The notes under the pieces were generated by a model that was given only the letters and a program-made list of their open reading frames with translations, was not told where the DNA came from and did no database searches. Positions 45,767-54,003 of a stretch of DNA of 64,000 nt are shown in pieces. The DNA is taken from positions 1 through 64,000 of the forward strand of contig CAIXFN010000013.1 of the NCBI GenBank assembly GCA_903918755.1, in the 5' to 3' direction. Source of the DNA: an uncultured Pedosphaera sp. (GTDB taxonomy: Bacteria; Verrucomicrobiota; Verrucomicrobiia; Limisphaerales; Pedosphaeraceae). Position 1 is the stretch's first letter; every line of letters begins with the position of its first letter. Position numbers and translations under genes: made by a program.

Positions 45767-47764
45767 TCAAGGCGCCGCGCGAAAGCCGCGGGAATGATCG
45801 AGGACCAATTCCTCCCGCAGCCGCCCCAAAGATGGCGGACTGTCCAGGATCACATCAATGCCCCCGGCACGGAACGTCTCGCGCTCACTCTCGGTCACCC
45901 GGTTGGCCAGGGCGATCAGACGCACAGATCCTTTGCCTGCCAAAGGACCGCGCAACTCTTCCCGCCGGATGGAGGCCGCAAATTCCCGGCCCGGCATTTC
46001 CGTCATTCGCGGATCAAACAGCAGGGTTTCAACCGTCTCCCGGCGCAAGATTTCCAAAAGCTCACCGGGCGTTTTCACTATGACTGGTTGGCAGCCGAGC
46101 TTTTCCAGTGTTAACAGGGTCAACCGCCGGTCCAGCGCGTTGGCCTGCAACACAAATACTTTTCGTCCCGGGAGCAAATCTTCCCGAACCGAGAGGTCGG
46201 CAGACACCAGCGGCAATTCGATCTCAAACCAAAACAGCGAGCCTTTCCCCGCCTCGCTAGTCACCCCCATGCGCCCGCCCATCAACTCCACCAACCGCCA
46301 GGAAATGGCCAACCCGAGCCCGGTACCGCCGTGCCGCCGGGTCGAACTGGCGTCCACTTGCTGAAAGGATTTGAAAAGCAAAGCGAGTTTGTCCTCCGGG
46401 ATGCCCATCCCGGTATCCACGACTTCGAAACGCAGCCGGACCCGGTCCGGCGCGGTTTTCCGGGCCTGCACCCGCGTCACCACCTCGCCGGAAGGGGTAA
46501 ACTTGAAACCGTTGCCGACCAGATTGGACAAGACCTGGCGCAATCGCCCGGCATCGCCCCGCACCCGCCCCGGGAGCTGGCCGTCCCACTCGACGCGCAG
46601 ACGGACCGGTTTGGCGGGGGAGGATTGCGAAATCCCGCCGATGACTCCGTCCACCAAGGGCCGCAACTCAAACTCTTGTTCGCCCAGGGTCATGCGCCCG
46701 GCCTCCATCCGGGACAGGTCCAGAATATCGTTGATAATGTTCAACAGGGCGCCGCCACTCTCCGTGATGGCGTGGGTAAACTCCCTTTGCTGATCCGTCA
46801 AAGGGGTCTGGTGGAGCAATTCCGCCATCCCCAGAATACCATTCATGGGAGTCCGGATTTCATGGCTCATATTCGCCAGAAACTCGCTCTTGGCCCGGTT
46901 GGCCACCTGCGCCTCCTGGGCCATGCGCTCGGCATGTTCCTTGGCAGCCTCCAATTCCCGCTGCGCGCGCCGCCGGGCGGTGGAATCGCTCTGGATGGAA
47001 ACGAAGCGTTCCACGCGGCCCTCAGCATCCCGGATCGGGGAGATTTGGAAGGAAACCCAATACGCCTCGCCGGTCCGGGTGTAGTTCAACAACTCCGCCT
47101 TGAACGACCGTCCTTCCGCAAGCGCTTCCTTCACCTGCTCCACCGCAACCGGGTCAGTGTCGGGGCCTTGCAGGATTTCGCCTGGTTTGTGGCCAAGCAT
47201 GTCTTCCAGGGTATAGCCCGTCCGGTTAATAAAGGCCTGATTGACCCATTCCGTCCGGCCTTCCCGGTCGGTAATGATGACATAGTTGTCCGTGTAACTG
47301 GCCACGAGGGACAATTTGGCGAGCTCATCCCGGGCCTTCTTTTCCGCCGTGACATCATGCAAGGTGCCGACCACGCCGCCCGCAATCTGGGCCACGGAAA
47401 TTTCCATCCAGGCCAAACTGCCGTCCGCCTTGCTAAACCGGAGGCGATTCCGACCAGCGGTCGGGGCGGGAATCACCCCGGCGAGGGACTGGGCGCAACT
47501 GGGTTGATCCTCCGGCAGGACAAACTCCGTGAGCACCTTCCCGAGACACCGGTTCGAAGGATGCCCCAAAGCCTTTTCCCACGCGTTGTTCAGAAAAACC
47601 AATTGCCCGGCGGCATCGGTCTCAAACACAATCTCCGAAAGCAACTCAACGCGCCGCCGCATCCGATTTTCGGAGGCCACCAAGGCCTCCGTCAGGCGGT
47701 ACGTCGCCTGAACATGTAAATCGGTGGCTAACTGCGACCGTGGTTGTTCGTCGGAAGCGGACAC
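45767..47764 (-). CDS. PAS hybrid histidine kinase with degenerate receiver
   Basis: A 665-aa cytoplasmic kinase without transmembrane segments. Order: two PAS domains (about 35-150 and 155-270), HisKA with MSHEIRTPMNGILGM, HATPase (SPAKPVRLRVEW...; GMGIPEDKLALLF; RHGGTGLGLAIS), then a receiver-like domain (about 520-660). In the receiver the acidic pair is replaced (VFVLQANALD) and the switch Lys is Ser (ILDSPPS), though an Asp is kept in LLFDPRM. The kinase part looks active; the receiver probably is not a normal phosphate acceptor. The next gene downstream is a TonB receptor. Confidence 0.9.
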   Translation of the reverse strand: MSASDEQPRSQLATDLHVQATYRLTEALVASENRMRRRVELLSEIVFETDAAGQLVFLNNAWEKALGHPSNRCLGKVLTEFVLPEDQPSCAQSLAGVIPAPTAGRNRLRFSKADGSLAWMEISVAQIAGGVVGTLHDVTAEKKARDELAKLSLVASYTDNYVIITDREGRTEWVNQAFINRTGYTLEDMLGHKPGEILQGPDTDPVAVEQVKEALAEGRSFKAELLNYTRTGEAYWVSFQISPIRDAEGRVERFVSIQSDSTARRRAQRELEAAKEHAERMAQEAQVANRAKSEFLANMSHEIRTPMNGILGMAELLHQTPLTDQQREFTHAITESGGALLNIINDILDLSRMEAGRMTLGEQEFELRPLVDGVIGGISQSSPAKPVRLRVEWDGQLPGRVRGDAGRLRQVLSNLVGNGFKFTPSGEVVTRVQARKTAPDRVRLRFEVVDTGMGIPEDKLALLFKSFQQVDASSTRRHGGTGLGLAISWRLVELMGGRMGVTSEAGKGSLFWFEIELPLVSADLSVREDLLPGRKVFVLQANALDRRLTLLTLEKLGCQPVIVKTPGELLEILRRETVETLLFDPRMTEMPGREFAASIRREELRGPLAGKGSVRLIALANRVTESERETFRAGGIDVILDSPPSLGRLREELVLDHSRGFRAAP

Positions 47765-47777
47765 AAGGTTGACCAGT

Positions 47778-48389
47778 TCAAGCCGTGACCGAAGCGAGTT
47801 CCGCCAGGGCCTGCTCGTTGGTCAGCACTCCGCCGTAGAGCGGGAAGATGTTCTGGCAAAAGAACTCTTGTTCGGACCGGGTCCGCGCCGAGGAGCAATC
47901 GGCGAGAATCCGCACGTTGTAACCGCGCTCGTACGCGGCGCGACCGGTCGAGTCGATGCACAAGGAAGTCACCATCCCCGCCACCAACACCGTCGCAATC
48001 CCACGCTCCCGCAGGACCTGATCCAGTTCCGTGTGGGAAAAGGCATTGAAACCCACTTTACCCTTCACGTAGGTAATGCGATCCCCAAAAGCGAGCAATT
48101 CCGGGAGCGTGGCGGCGCCCGGGGTGCCGGCTTTAAAAGCACCGGAGGCCTTGATGGTGTCCAGAATCCCAACGGAATTTGCCAGCGCCCGATAGTCGGG
48201 TTCGAGCACAATGGGGGTGGAAATGATCGTCAACTCCGTCGGAGCCACTTTCCGGAGAAAAGCCAAGGTATTGGCGAGGACGGCATCGACGCGGTTGGGT
48301 TCTTCCACCACGCCCCGCAGAATGCCATCGGGGGCAAAGTAATCGTTTTGAAACCCGACCAGGATAACCGCGGTTGATTTTGGATTCAT
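47778..48389 (-). CDS. Isochorismatase-family cysteine hydrolase
   Basis: A 203-aa alpha/beta hydrolase of the isochorismatase/nicotinamidase superfamily. The Cys nucleophile is in VTSLCIDST (Cys144) and a Lys in YVKGKVGF (109/111). The first triad Asp, expected where VGFQNDYF begins, appears to be Gly12. It sits between two hybrid-kinase genes, 13 bp upstream of the PAS kinase. Relatives hydrolyse isochorismate, nicotinamide or related amides; here the unusual active site and signalling context leave the role open. Confidence 0.82.
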   Translation of the reverse strand: MNPKSTAVILVGFQNDYFAPDGILRGVVEEPNRVDAVLANTLAFLRKVAPTELTIISTPIVLEPDYRALANSVGILDTIKASGAFKAGTPGAATLPELLAFGDRITYVKGKVGFNAFSHTELDQVLRERGIATVLVAGMVTSLCIDSTGRAAYERGYNVRILADCSSARTRSEQEFFCQNIFPLYGGVLTNEQALAELASVTA

Positions 48390-48822
48390 AGTTGTATTTT
48401 CAGAGCCCTTGGTGGTCCCTGTTTTTATTAGTTAATTGGTTGAATGGACAGCCGAAAGAGCATGGAAAAGGGAGCGGTTGCGGCCACTGTTGGCCGAAAA
48501 AAATCCGGCTTAACCTGGCCGGGGAGGTCCTTTGATTTTGCATTGAATTGCAATCACCATGCGCTTGCATTGCAAGCGAATTGCCCCGCCCGACGTCGCG
48601 GAGGGCAAATCCGACGCTCTGGGTGTATGCAGCCTGAACGCCAGCCCCAAAAACCCGCCAAACAAGCGGGCAGCATGCCCCGGCTTCCGCCGGAGGATCC
48701 GATTGCAGGTTCATCAGGAGTCTCATCGATCACAGACTGGTCGGTCTGATGCAAGACTGTAAGCAGCCATCGCGCCAACCCCGGGGCAAAGGTAAACTCC
48801 CGGACCCGCGACCACTCCCGGC
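48390..48822. other. Regulatory-looking region without a gene
   Basis: 433 bp between the CHASE8 kinase stop and the hydrolase start. No convincing gene. It contains clustered TTGCA/TGCAA motifs (48535-48580), including a near-perfect 17-bp palindrome CGCTTGCATTGCAAGCG at 48562-48578, and a looser palindrome CAGACTGGTCGGTCTG at about 48733-48748. A promoter for the hydrolase/PAS-kinase/TonB/YfiR genes probably lies here. Confidence 0.5.
48562..48578. promoter_or_regulatory. 17-bp near-perfect palindrome
   Basis: CGCTTGCATTGCAAGCG differs from its reverse complement at one central base. It lies 173 bp upstream of the hydrolase start and shares TTGCATTG and ATTGCAATC words, in the same area, with the large dyad beside the sigma-54 activator gene. 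Confidence 0.5.
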
Positions 48823-51144
48823 TTAGAGCGCCTCTCTTAGCAACGAAACTTTCAGGTCAGCGGGCGCAGGGGGGCTTTCCAAAACGGCATCCACCCCCGC
48901 CGCCAGATAGCGTTCGGATTCCTCGCGGGTCACCCCGACCAGCAACCCGATCAAACGGAGACGGGAATGGTCGCCGCTCCCCCCGCGCGACCGGAACTGC
49001 CGAATCGCTGCGATCAAGGCAAACCCGTCCATGTCAGCCATCCGCAAATCCATTATAACGGCGGCGAAAGGTTCCGGTTCCAATTGCGCCAGTAATTGGG
49101 CCGCCGAGCCGGCAGTCGCGGTCTGGCAACCGAGCTTCTGGAGGGAAAGCACCGTCAACCGGCGATTGAGGGCATTCTCCTGGGCCACCAAGACACGCAT
49201 CCCAGCGAGGGCGCTGTGGTCACCCACCGGCGGGACCGGGCCGACCACGGGCAGCACCAGTTCAAACCAGAACGTGGAGCCCTTTCCCGGTTCGCTCTCA
49301 ACCCCCATCCGGCCGCCCATCATCTCCACCAACCGGCGCGAGATGGCCAATCCGAGTCCCGTACCGCCATGGCGCCGGGCATGGGAGGCATCCACCTGCT
49401 GGAAGGGTTGGAACAAGAGGGAGAGCTTTTCCGGGGCAATCCCGCCCCCCGTGTCCGTCACCTCGAATCGCAACCGTTGCCCCTGCGGGGATTGCGCCCG
49501 CGCCAGGACGCGCGCCACCACCGTTCCCGAATTGGTAAACTTCAATCCGTTCCCGACCAGGTTAAGGAGAACCTGCCGCAAGCGCCCGGCATCCCCCCGC
49601 AAGCGGGCCGGAATAGCGGGATCGCAGTCGGCCCGCACGACCACCGGCTTGCCCTGCCCCGCCTGCGCCACGAGCGTGACCACGCCTTCCACCAGGGGGG
49701 GCAATTCAAATTCCTCCTCTTCGAGCGTCAGGCGTCCCGCTTCAATCTTGGACAAGTCAAGAATGTCATTAATAATGCGCAGGAGAGCCTCGCCGCTCTG
49801 CGCGACGGCATCGGTGTATTCACGCTGCCGGGGATCCAACCGGGATTGCTGGAGCAACTCGGTCATCCCGAGAATGCCATTCATCGGGGTACGGATTTCA
49901 TGGCTCATGGTGGCCAGGAATTCACTCTTGGCCCGGTCCGCCTTTTCGGCGGCCTCCTTCGCCCGCTGCAAGGTTTCTTCCACGCGCTTGTATTCGGTCA
50001 GATCGACAATGGTGGCAATGGCCCCGACCACTTGTTGATCGCGCCAGCGGGGCACCGCGGTAACCTGGGCGCGCAACACGCCACCATCCGCCCGACGCAG
50101 GCTGACCTCGCGGATGGATGTCTTCCCTTCCTGACAGAGCCGGCTCTGCTCCGCCAGACGGGCCAGATCTTCCGGGAGGGTAAAGTCCGCCAGCCGCCGC
50201 CCCAGTACGGCGGCGGGCGGGCAACCCAGCATTTGGGCGAAGGCCGGATTGCTGAAGGAAAAGAGTTCGTGCTCGTCAATCACCGTCAAGCCCTCGCCCA
50301 TCAAATTCATCACCTGCAAGGCAAAATCCCGCTCCCGCTCCCGCTCCTGCTCGGCATGCTTCCGCTCCTTCACTTCCTCCTTTAATTCCAGCGTCCGGGC
50401 TTCCACCCGGTGCTCCAAGGCCGCCTGGGCCTCCTGCAAGGCCCCGTCCCGAGATTGAATTTGCGCCAGCATTTCATTGAAATCATCAATCAAAGAGCCC
50501 AGTTCATCATTGGTCTCCTTGCGGACCCGCAGGGCATAATTCTTCTTCAACGCCACATCCCGGCTCGCCGCCACCAAGTGTAGAATCGGTCCCGAAATAA
50601 ATTGCTGCAACCAGGCCGACAGCGCGAAGGCCGCCACGCCCGCCAGCAGGGACAGCCCGGCGGCGATGTAAAAATACTGGCGCAGGCGGATGGTCAGCGC
50701 CCCCAACCGGGACTCCAGGCAAATCGTCCCCACCAATTCAGTGCCCTGGCGGATTTGCCGGAACAAAATGAGCCGGTCCGCGGTGAACCGGTGGCCGTCA
50801 CTCTGCATTGCCGGAGCGCGGCTCCGGACTTCCGCCCCCGAAGGATAACTGGCGAAGATCTCCCCGCCCGGCCGGTAGATATAGGCGCGAACCACTTCCG
50901 GTTCCGCAATCAGGGCCGATAACACCTCGTTGGCCACCTTGCCATCATTGAAATCCAGGGAAGCGGCGGAATTATTGCCCATGACCTGCGCGAGAACGGC
51001 CAGATGCCGGGCGGCACTGGCGCGGAAGGTGACCACATCGTAAGTCACGAACCCGGCACACGCCAAAAACAGGGCCGTGCCGCTGGTCAACATGATGACG
51101 AGCATCTGCTTGCGCCGGATGGAAGTTTGTCGGAACAAAGCCAT
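48823..51144 (-). CDS. CHASE8 hybrid histidine kinase
   Basis: A 773-aa inner-membrane kinase. TM1 (about 14-34) and TM2 (about 155-177) flank a periplasmic CHASE8-type domain (NNSAASLDFNDGKVANEVLSAL; VVRAYIYRPGG), the sensor found in YfiN. HAMP (about 178-235), a coiled coil, PAS (about 275-390), HisKA with MSHEIRTPMNGILGM and HATPase follow. The C-terminal receiver has a weakened acidic site (VLVAQENALN) and Ser for the switch Lys (VLESPPA), though IMDLRM keeps the Asp. It lies 5 bp after a YfiR gene, so YfiR probably modulates this kinase. Confidence 0.92.
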   Translation of the reverse strand: MALFRQTSIRRKQMLVIMLTSGTALFLACAGFVTYDVVTFRASAARHLAVLAQVMGNNSAASLDFNDGKVANEVLSALIAEPEVVRAYIYRPGGEIFASYPSGAEVRSRAPAMQSDGHRFTADRLILFRQIRQGTELVGTICLESRLGALTIRLRQYFYIAAGLSLLAGVAAFALSAWLQQFISGPILHLVAASRDVALKKNYALRVRKETNDELGSLIDDFNEMLAQIQSRDGALQEAQAALEHRVEARTLELKEEVKERKHAEQERERERDFALQVMNLMGEGLTVIDEHELFSFSNPAFAQMLGCPPAAVLGRRLADFTLPEDLARLAEQSRLCQEGKTSIREVSLRRADGGVLRAQVTAVPRWRDQQVVGAIATIVDLTEYKRVEETLQRAKEAAEKADRAKSEFLATMSHEIRTPMNGILGMTELLQQSRLDPRQREYTDAVAQSGEALLRIINDILDLSKIEAGRLTLEEEEFELPPLVEGVVTLVAQAGQGKPVVVRADCDPAIPARLRGDAGRLRQVLLNLVGNGLKFTNSGTVVARVLARAQSPQGQRLRFEVTDTGGGIAPEKLSLLFQPFQQVDASHARRHGGTGLGLAISRRLVEMMGGRMGVESEPGKGSTFWFELVLPVVGPVPPVGDHSALAGMRVLVAQENALNRRLTVLSLQKLGCQTATAGSAAQLLAQLEPEPFAAVIMDLRMADMDGFALIAAIRQFRSRGGSGDHSRLRLIGLLVGVTREESERYLAAGVDAVLESPPAPADLKVSLLREAL

Positions 51145-51149
51145 GGTTT

Positions 51150-51713
51150 CTATTCCTTGAGGGAGGGCACCAATTCGGCGACCTGCAGCAGTTTGCTGTT
51201 CAATTCCAGGCCGACCCGCCGGGCACTCTCCAGCCCGATTTGCAGTTTAACGTTCGCCTTGCGACGAACAAAACTGATCATCCCCCCCATCATCACAAAA
51301 TCCTCCCCTTCCCCCACCGTCAGAACGGCGGCGGACTTGGTGGCGGCCAGCAGATTGCTGATGACCTGGCGGTCCGGCGTCATCAGCACCAAGACCTGGC
51401 ACCCGGCGGCATCCTTGGGGGCGCTGATCGGACGGATGACAAAAGCGGCTCCGTCCCGCCGTTTGTCCCGGGTGAGTCTGGTCAAATCCTCGGTAATTTC
51501 CGGGGGAGCCAGAACCCCGATGGTGAAATCACGCAGCGGGAGATCCGTTTTGATGGGGGGCCAGGTGATATACTTGGTGAAATTGTAGATGTATAACGAC
51601 TTGATTTCATGTTCGGGGCGGGCCGGCAGGTCGTCCGCCAGCGCCCGCCCGAAGCCGGTCAAACATCCCCATAGCGCCAGCCAGACACCCAGCCGCAGAC
51701 ACCGATCCGCCAT
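51150..51713 (-). CDS. YfiR family periplasmic protein (first module)
   Basis: About 187 aa from the ATG at 51711-51713, which gives a good signal peptide (MADRCLRLGVWLALWGCL... ending in ALAD). ATG at 51782 and TTG at 51821 are other in-frame choices, the last overlapping the receptor stop. The YfiR/DUF4154 core starts with EIKSLYIYNFTKYITWP and ends with MGGMISFVRRKANVKLQIG. Position between a TonB receptor gene and the CHASE8 kinase gene mirrors the YfiB-YfiR-YfiN relay logic. Confidence 0.88.
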   Translation of the reverse strand: MADRCLRLGVWLALWGCLTGFGRALADDLPARPEHEIKSLYIYNFTKYITWPPIKTDLPLRDFTIGVLAPPEITEDLTRLTRDKRRDGAAFVIRPISAPKDAAGCQVLVLMTPDRQVISNLLAATKSAAVLTVGEGEDFVMMGGMISFVRRKANVKLQIGLESARRVGLELNSKLLQVAELVPSLKE

Positions 51714-51817
51714 CCCGTCCACCCACCGCCGTGGCGTATCGATCCATGCCCGGTCCCGCCCGGCCGGCCAGGAGGCGGGCATCCGGGAATGGTTGGCAGG
51801 GCACTTAAAGGTGGTTT

Positions 51818-53875
51818 TCAAAATCGATAGGTCAACTTGACCCGGAAACCGCGGCCATCTTGTTCAATCAGATCCTGTTGGCTCCCGGCACCAGCGGGAT
51901 AGGAATACCGGGTATCCAACAAATTATAGACGCTGGCCGAAAGCTCCACATTTTTAACCAACTCCCGGCTGAGGAGCGTGAGATTGATGACGTAAAACCC
52001 GTCGGCATAGCCGGTGGTATTGGAAAACAAAGTGCCCGCCGCGCTGGTATATTGCAATTCCACCCCACCCAGTATCCGTTCGTCGCCCAAGGGGGCGCGG
52101 AGGTTGAATTTGACCAAATGCTGGGGCGAGTTCGGCAACCCTTCCCCCGAGCCCACCCATTGGGAATGTTGCAAGGAGTAACTGGCCTGAGCGCGAACGC
52201 CACTGGCATGCCGCCAGTGGAGTCCGAGTTCCGCTCCCTCCGCCTGCACCTTCCCCGAATTCTCGAACAAAAGGGTGTTCTGATTCAGGGCGATGAGATC
52301 ATTGATGTGATTATAATAACCGGCGAGGCTCAGCTGCAAATTAGCGGGCAGTCCCTGCTCATAATCCAGTTCATAGGACTGAATGGCCTCCGGTGCCAGG
52401 CGGGCGGTGGGAAGGATCGCCCCCACGGGAAAGTGCAACTCATACTCGTTCGGCGCGCGAAACGCCGTGCCGTACAACAGCTTGAAGGTGGAATCCGGCA
52501 CCGGCGTGTAAATCAACGCCAGGCGCGGGTTCACCGTGCCGGCCGAGGTCTCGGATTTGTCGAAGCGGACTCCGGCATTGAAATGCAGGTTGGTGCGCAA
52601 CTCGAATTCCCCTTGCGCATAGACGCCGGCATCGAAGCTGTGACGGTGCTCATCCGCGTAGTAAAACCGGGGGGCCACATCGTAATTCTGCTGATCCTGG
52701 CGCAGATGATCCCGCACTTCCGCCCCCGCCGTCAGCGTGTGTTCACGCCAGCGGTGGGTCAACTGGGTTTCCCAGCCCACCATCTGTCCCACCACGCGGT
52801 CACGGTTCAATCCCTGGTCCTGCGGGCTCACGTAAGCCGCCGACGGATAGTCCGCAGAATAACGCACGTCATCAAAATAGCTCCGCGCCATGAGCTCGGT
52901 GTCGGCACCGAACTGATGCTGCAGTTTCAAATCCAGATACCCGTGCTCATCCAGGGCGTGGTAGCGGGGATCATTGAACAACGTTCCGTAGGAAGCGGTC
53001 GGGATGTCCTTGGTCCGGGAGACATAACCGGCCTCCAGCGTCAAATCGCGCCACGTCAGACTGCTAAAAAGATTGTAGGCCTGCTCGTGGTCAAGGTGCT
53101 CGGCAATGCCATTATTGATGTTGTTGGTCGGCGAGTTCCAAGCGGGATAATAGAGGCGGGGCTGTCCGGCGCTGTCATAGAAGGAGCCGGAGACCAGCAA
53201 ACTTGCCTCCAGATTGGTGAGCATCCCGCCGTAAGTGAACCGGCCTTCGTACGCCCCCCGACTGCCCGCCGACGCGGAAACCTCACCATCCGCCACCGCC
53301 GCCGCCCGCTTGGTGATCACGTTGACGACGCCCAAAAATGCGCTGCTGCCATACAGCGAGGAACTGGGGCCGCGCACCACTTCCACGCGGTCGATGGAAT
53401 CCACATCGAGGATAAATTCGCGGCCAATGTAGGCCCCCTCGAAAATGTTGTCGTTTACCCGGTGGCCATCCACCAGAATCAAAACCCGCGAATTGTAATC
53501 CCCGGGCAGACTGAAACCGCGCATCCCCAGATAACTGTAGGTCCGGTCATTGCTGGTGTAGATTCCGGGCAAGCTGTTGAGGGCATCGCCCAGGGTGCGA
53601 TACCCGAATTCCTTGAACTGGTCGGCCGTGATGATGGAAACCGAGGCGGGGGCATCCGTCACGTTCTGGCGGTAGCGGGAGGCAGTTGAAACCGTCTCCA
53701 CGGGAATCTGTCCCAATTGTTCGAGGGGGATATCTTCTTCCAGATTGGGCACCGGAGGCGAAGCCACCGCGACAGCCAAATGCCCTCCCAAGATCCCGAT
53801 CCCCCCCGCCATCGTCCAAAAGGCCTTCATGCTCGTTCGCCTGGCCAGCCCTGCCGATGCTCCCGAATGGTTCAT
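51818..53875 (-). CDS. TonB-dependent outer-membrane receptor (first module)
   Basis: A 685-aa receptor; the signal region is within the first ~40 residues (MKAFWTMAGGIGILGGHLAVAVAS from an internal ATG is a good alternative start). The plug carries VTDAPASVSIITADQFKEFGYRT and RVEVVRGPSSSLYGSSAFLGVVNVIT, and the barrel ends in KLTYRF. It is a close relative of the receptor at 43629 in order and motifs. It is followed by a YfiR gene and a CHASE8 kinase gene on the same strand. Ligand unknown. Confidence 0.93.
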   Translation of the reverse strand: MNHSGASAGLARRTSMKAFWTMAGGIGILGGHLAVAVASPPVPNLEEDIPLEQLGQIPVETVSTASRYRQNVTDAPASVSIITADQFKEFGYRTLGDALNSLPGIYTSNDRTYSYLGMRGFSLPGDYNSRVLILVDGHRVNDNIFEGAYIGREFILDVDSIDRVEVVRGPSSSLYGSSAFLGVVNVITKRAAAVADGEVSASAGSRGAYEGRFTYGGMLTNLEASLLVSGSFYDSAGQPRLYYPAWNSPTNNINNGIAEHLDHEQAYNLFSSLTWRDLTLEAGYVSRTKDIPTASYGTLFNDPRYHALDEHGYLDLKLQHQFGADTELMARSYFDDVRYSADYPSAAYVSPQDQGLNRDRVVGQMVGWETQLTHRWREHTLTAGAEVRDHLRQDQQNYDVAPRFYYADEHRHSFDAGVYAQGEFELRTNLHFNAGVRFDKSETSAGTVNPRLALIYTPVPDSTFKLLYGTAFRAPNEYELHFPVGAILPTARLAPEAIQSYELDYEQGLPANLQLSLAGYYNHINDLIALNQNTLLFENSGKVQAEGAELGLHWRHASGVRAQASYSLQHSQWVGSGEGLPNSPQHLVKFNLRAPLGDERILGGVELQYTSAAGTLFSNTTGYADGFYVINLTLLSRELVKNVELSASVYNLLDTRYSYPAGAGSQQDLIEQDGRGFRVKLTYRF

Positions 53876-54003
53876 AAAAAATGCCTTAATTCAACAACAT
53901 CGACTTTGACGTAAAAGTCAGACCCGTTCAAGCAGAACCCGGAGGCGGGAGCGGACGGATGGGGAGTGAACCGGCACATCTCCCAGGGCGCCGAACCCAT
54001 GGG

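Noticed and set aside
48733-48748. TetR-type operator CAGACTGGTCGGTCTG
   Set aside because: Only 12 of 16 positions are symmetric and no TetR-family gene is near.
53876-54003. Cobalamin riboswitch ahead of the TonB receptor
   Set aside because: Only 128 bp and no B12-box-like sequence; a small 6-bp GACTTT/AAAGTC stem alone is not enough.
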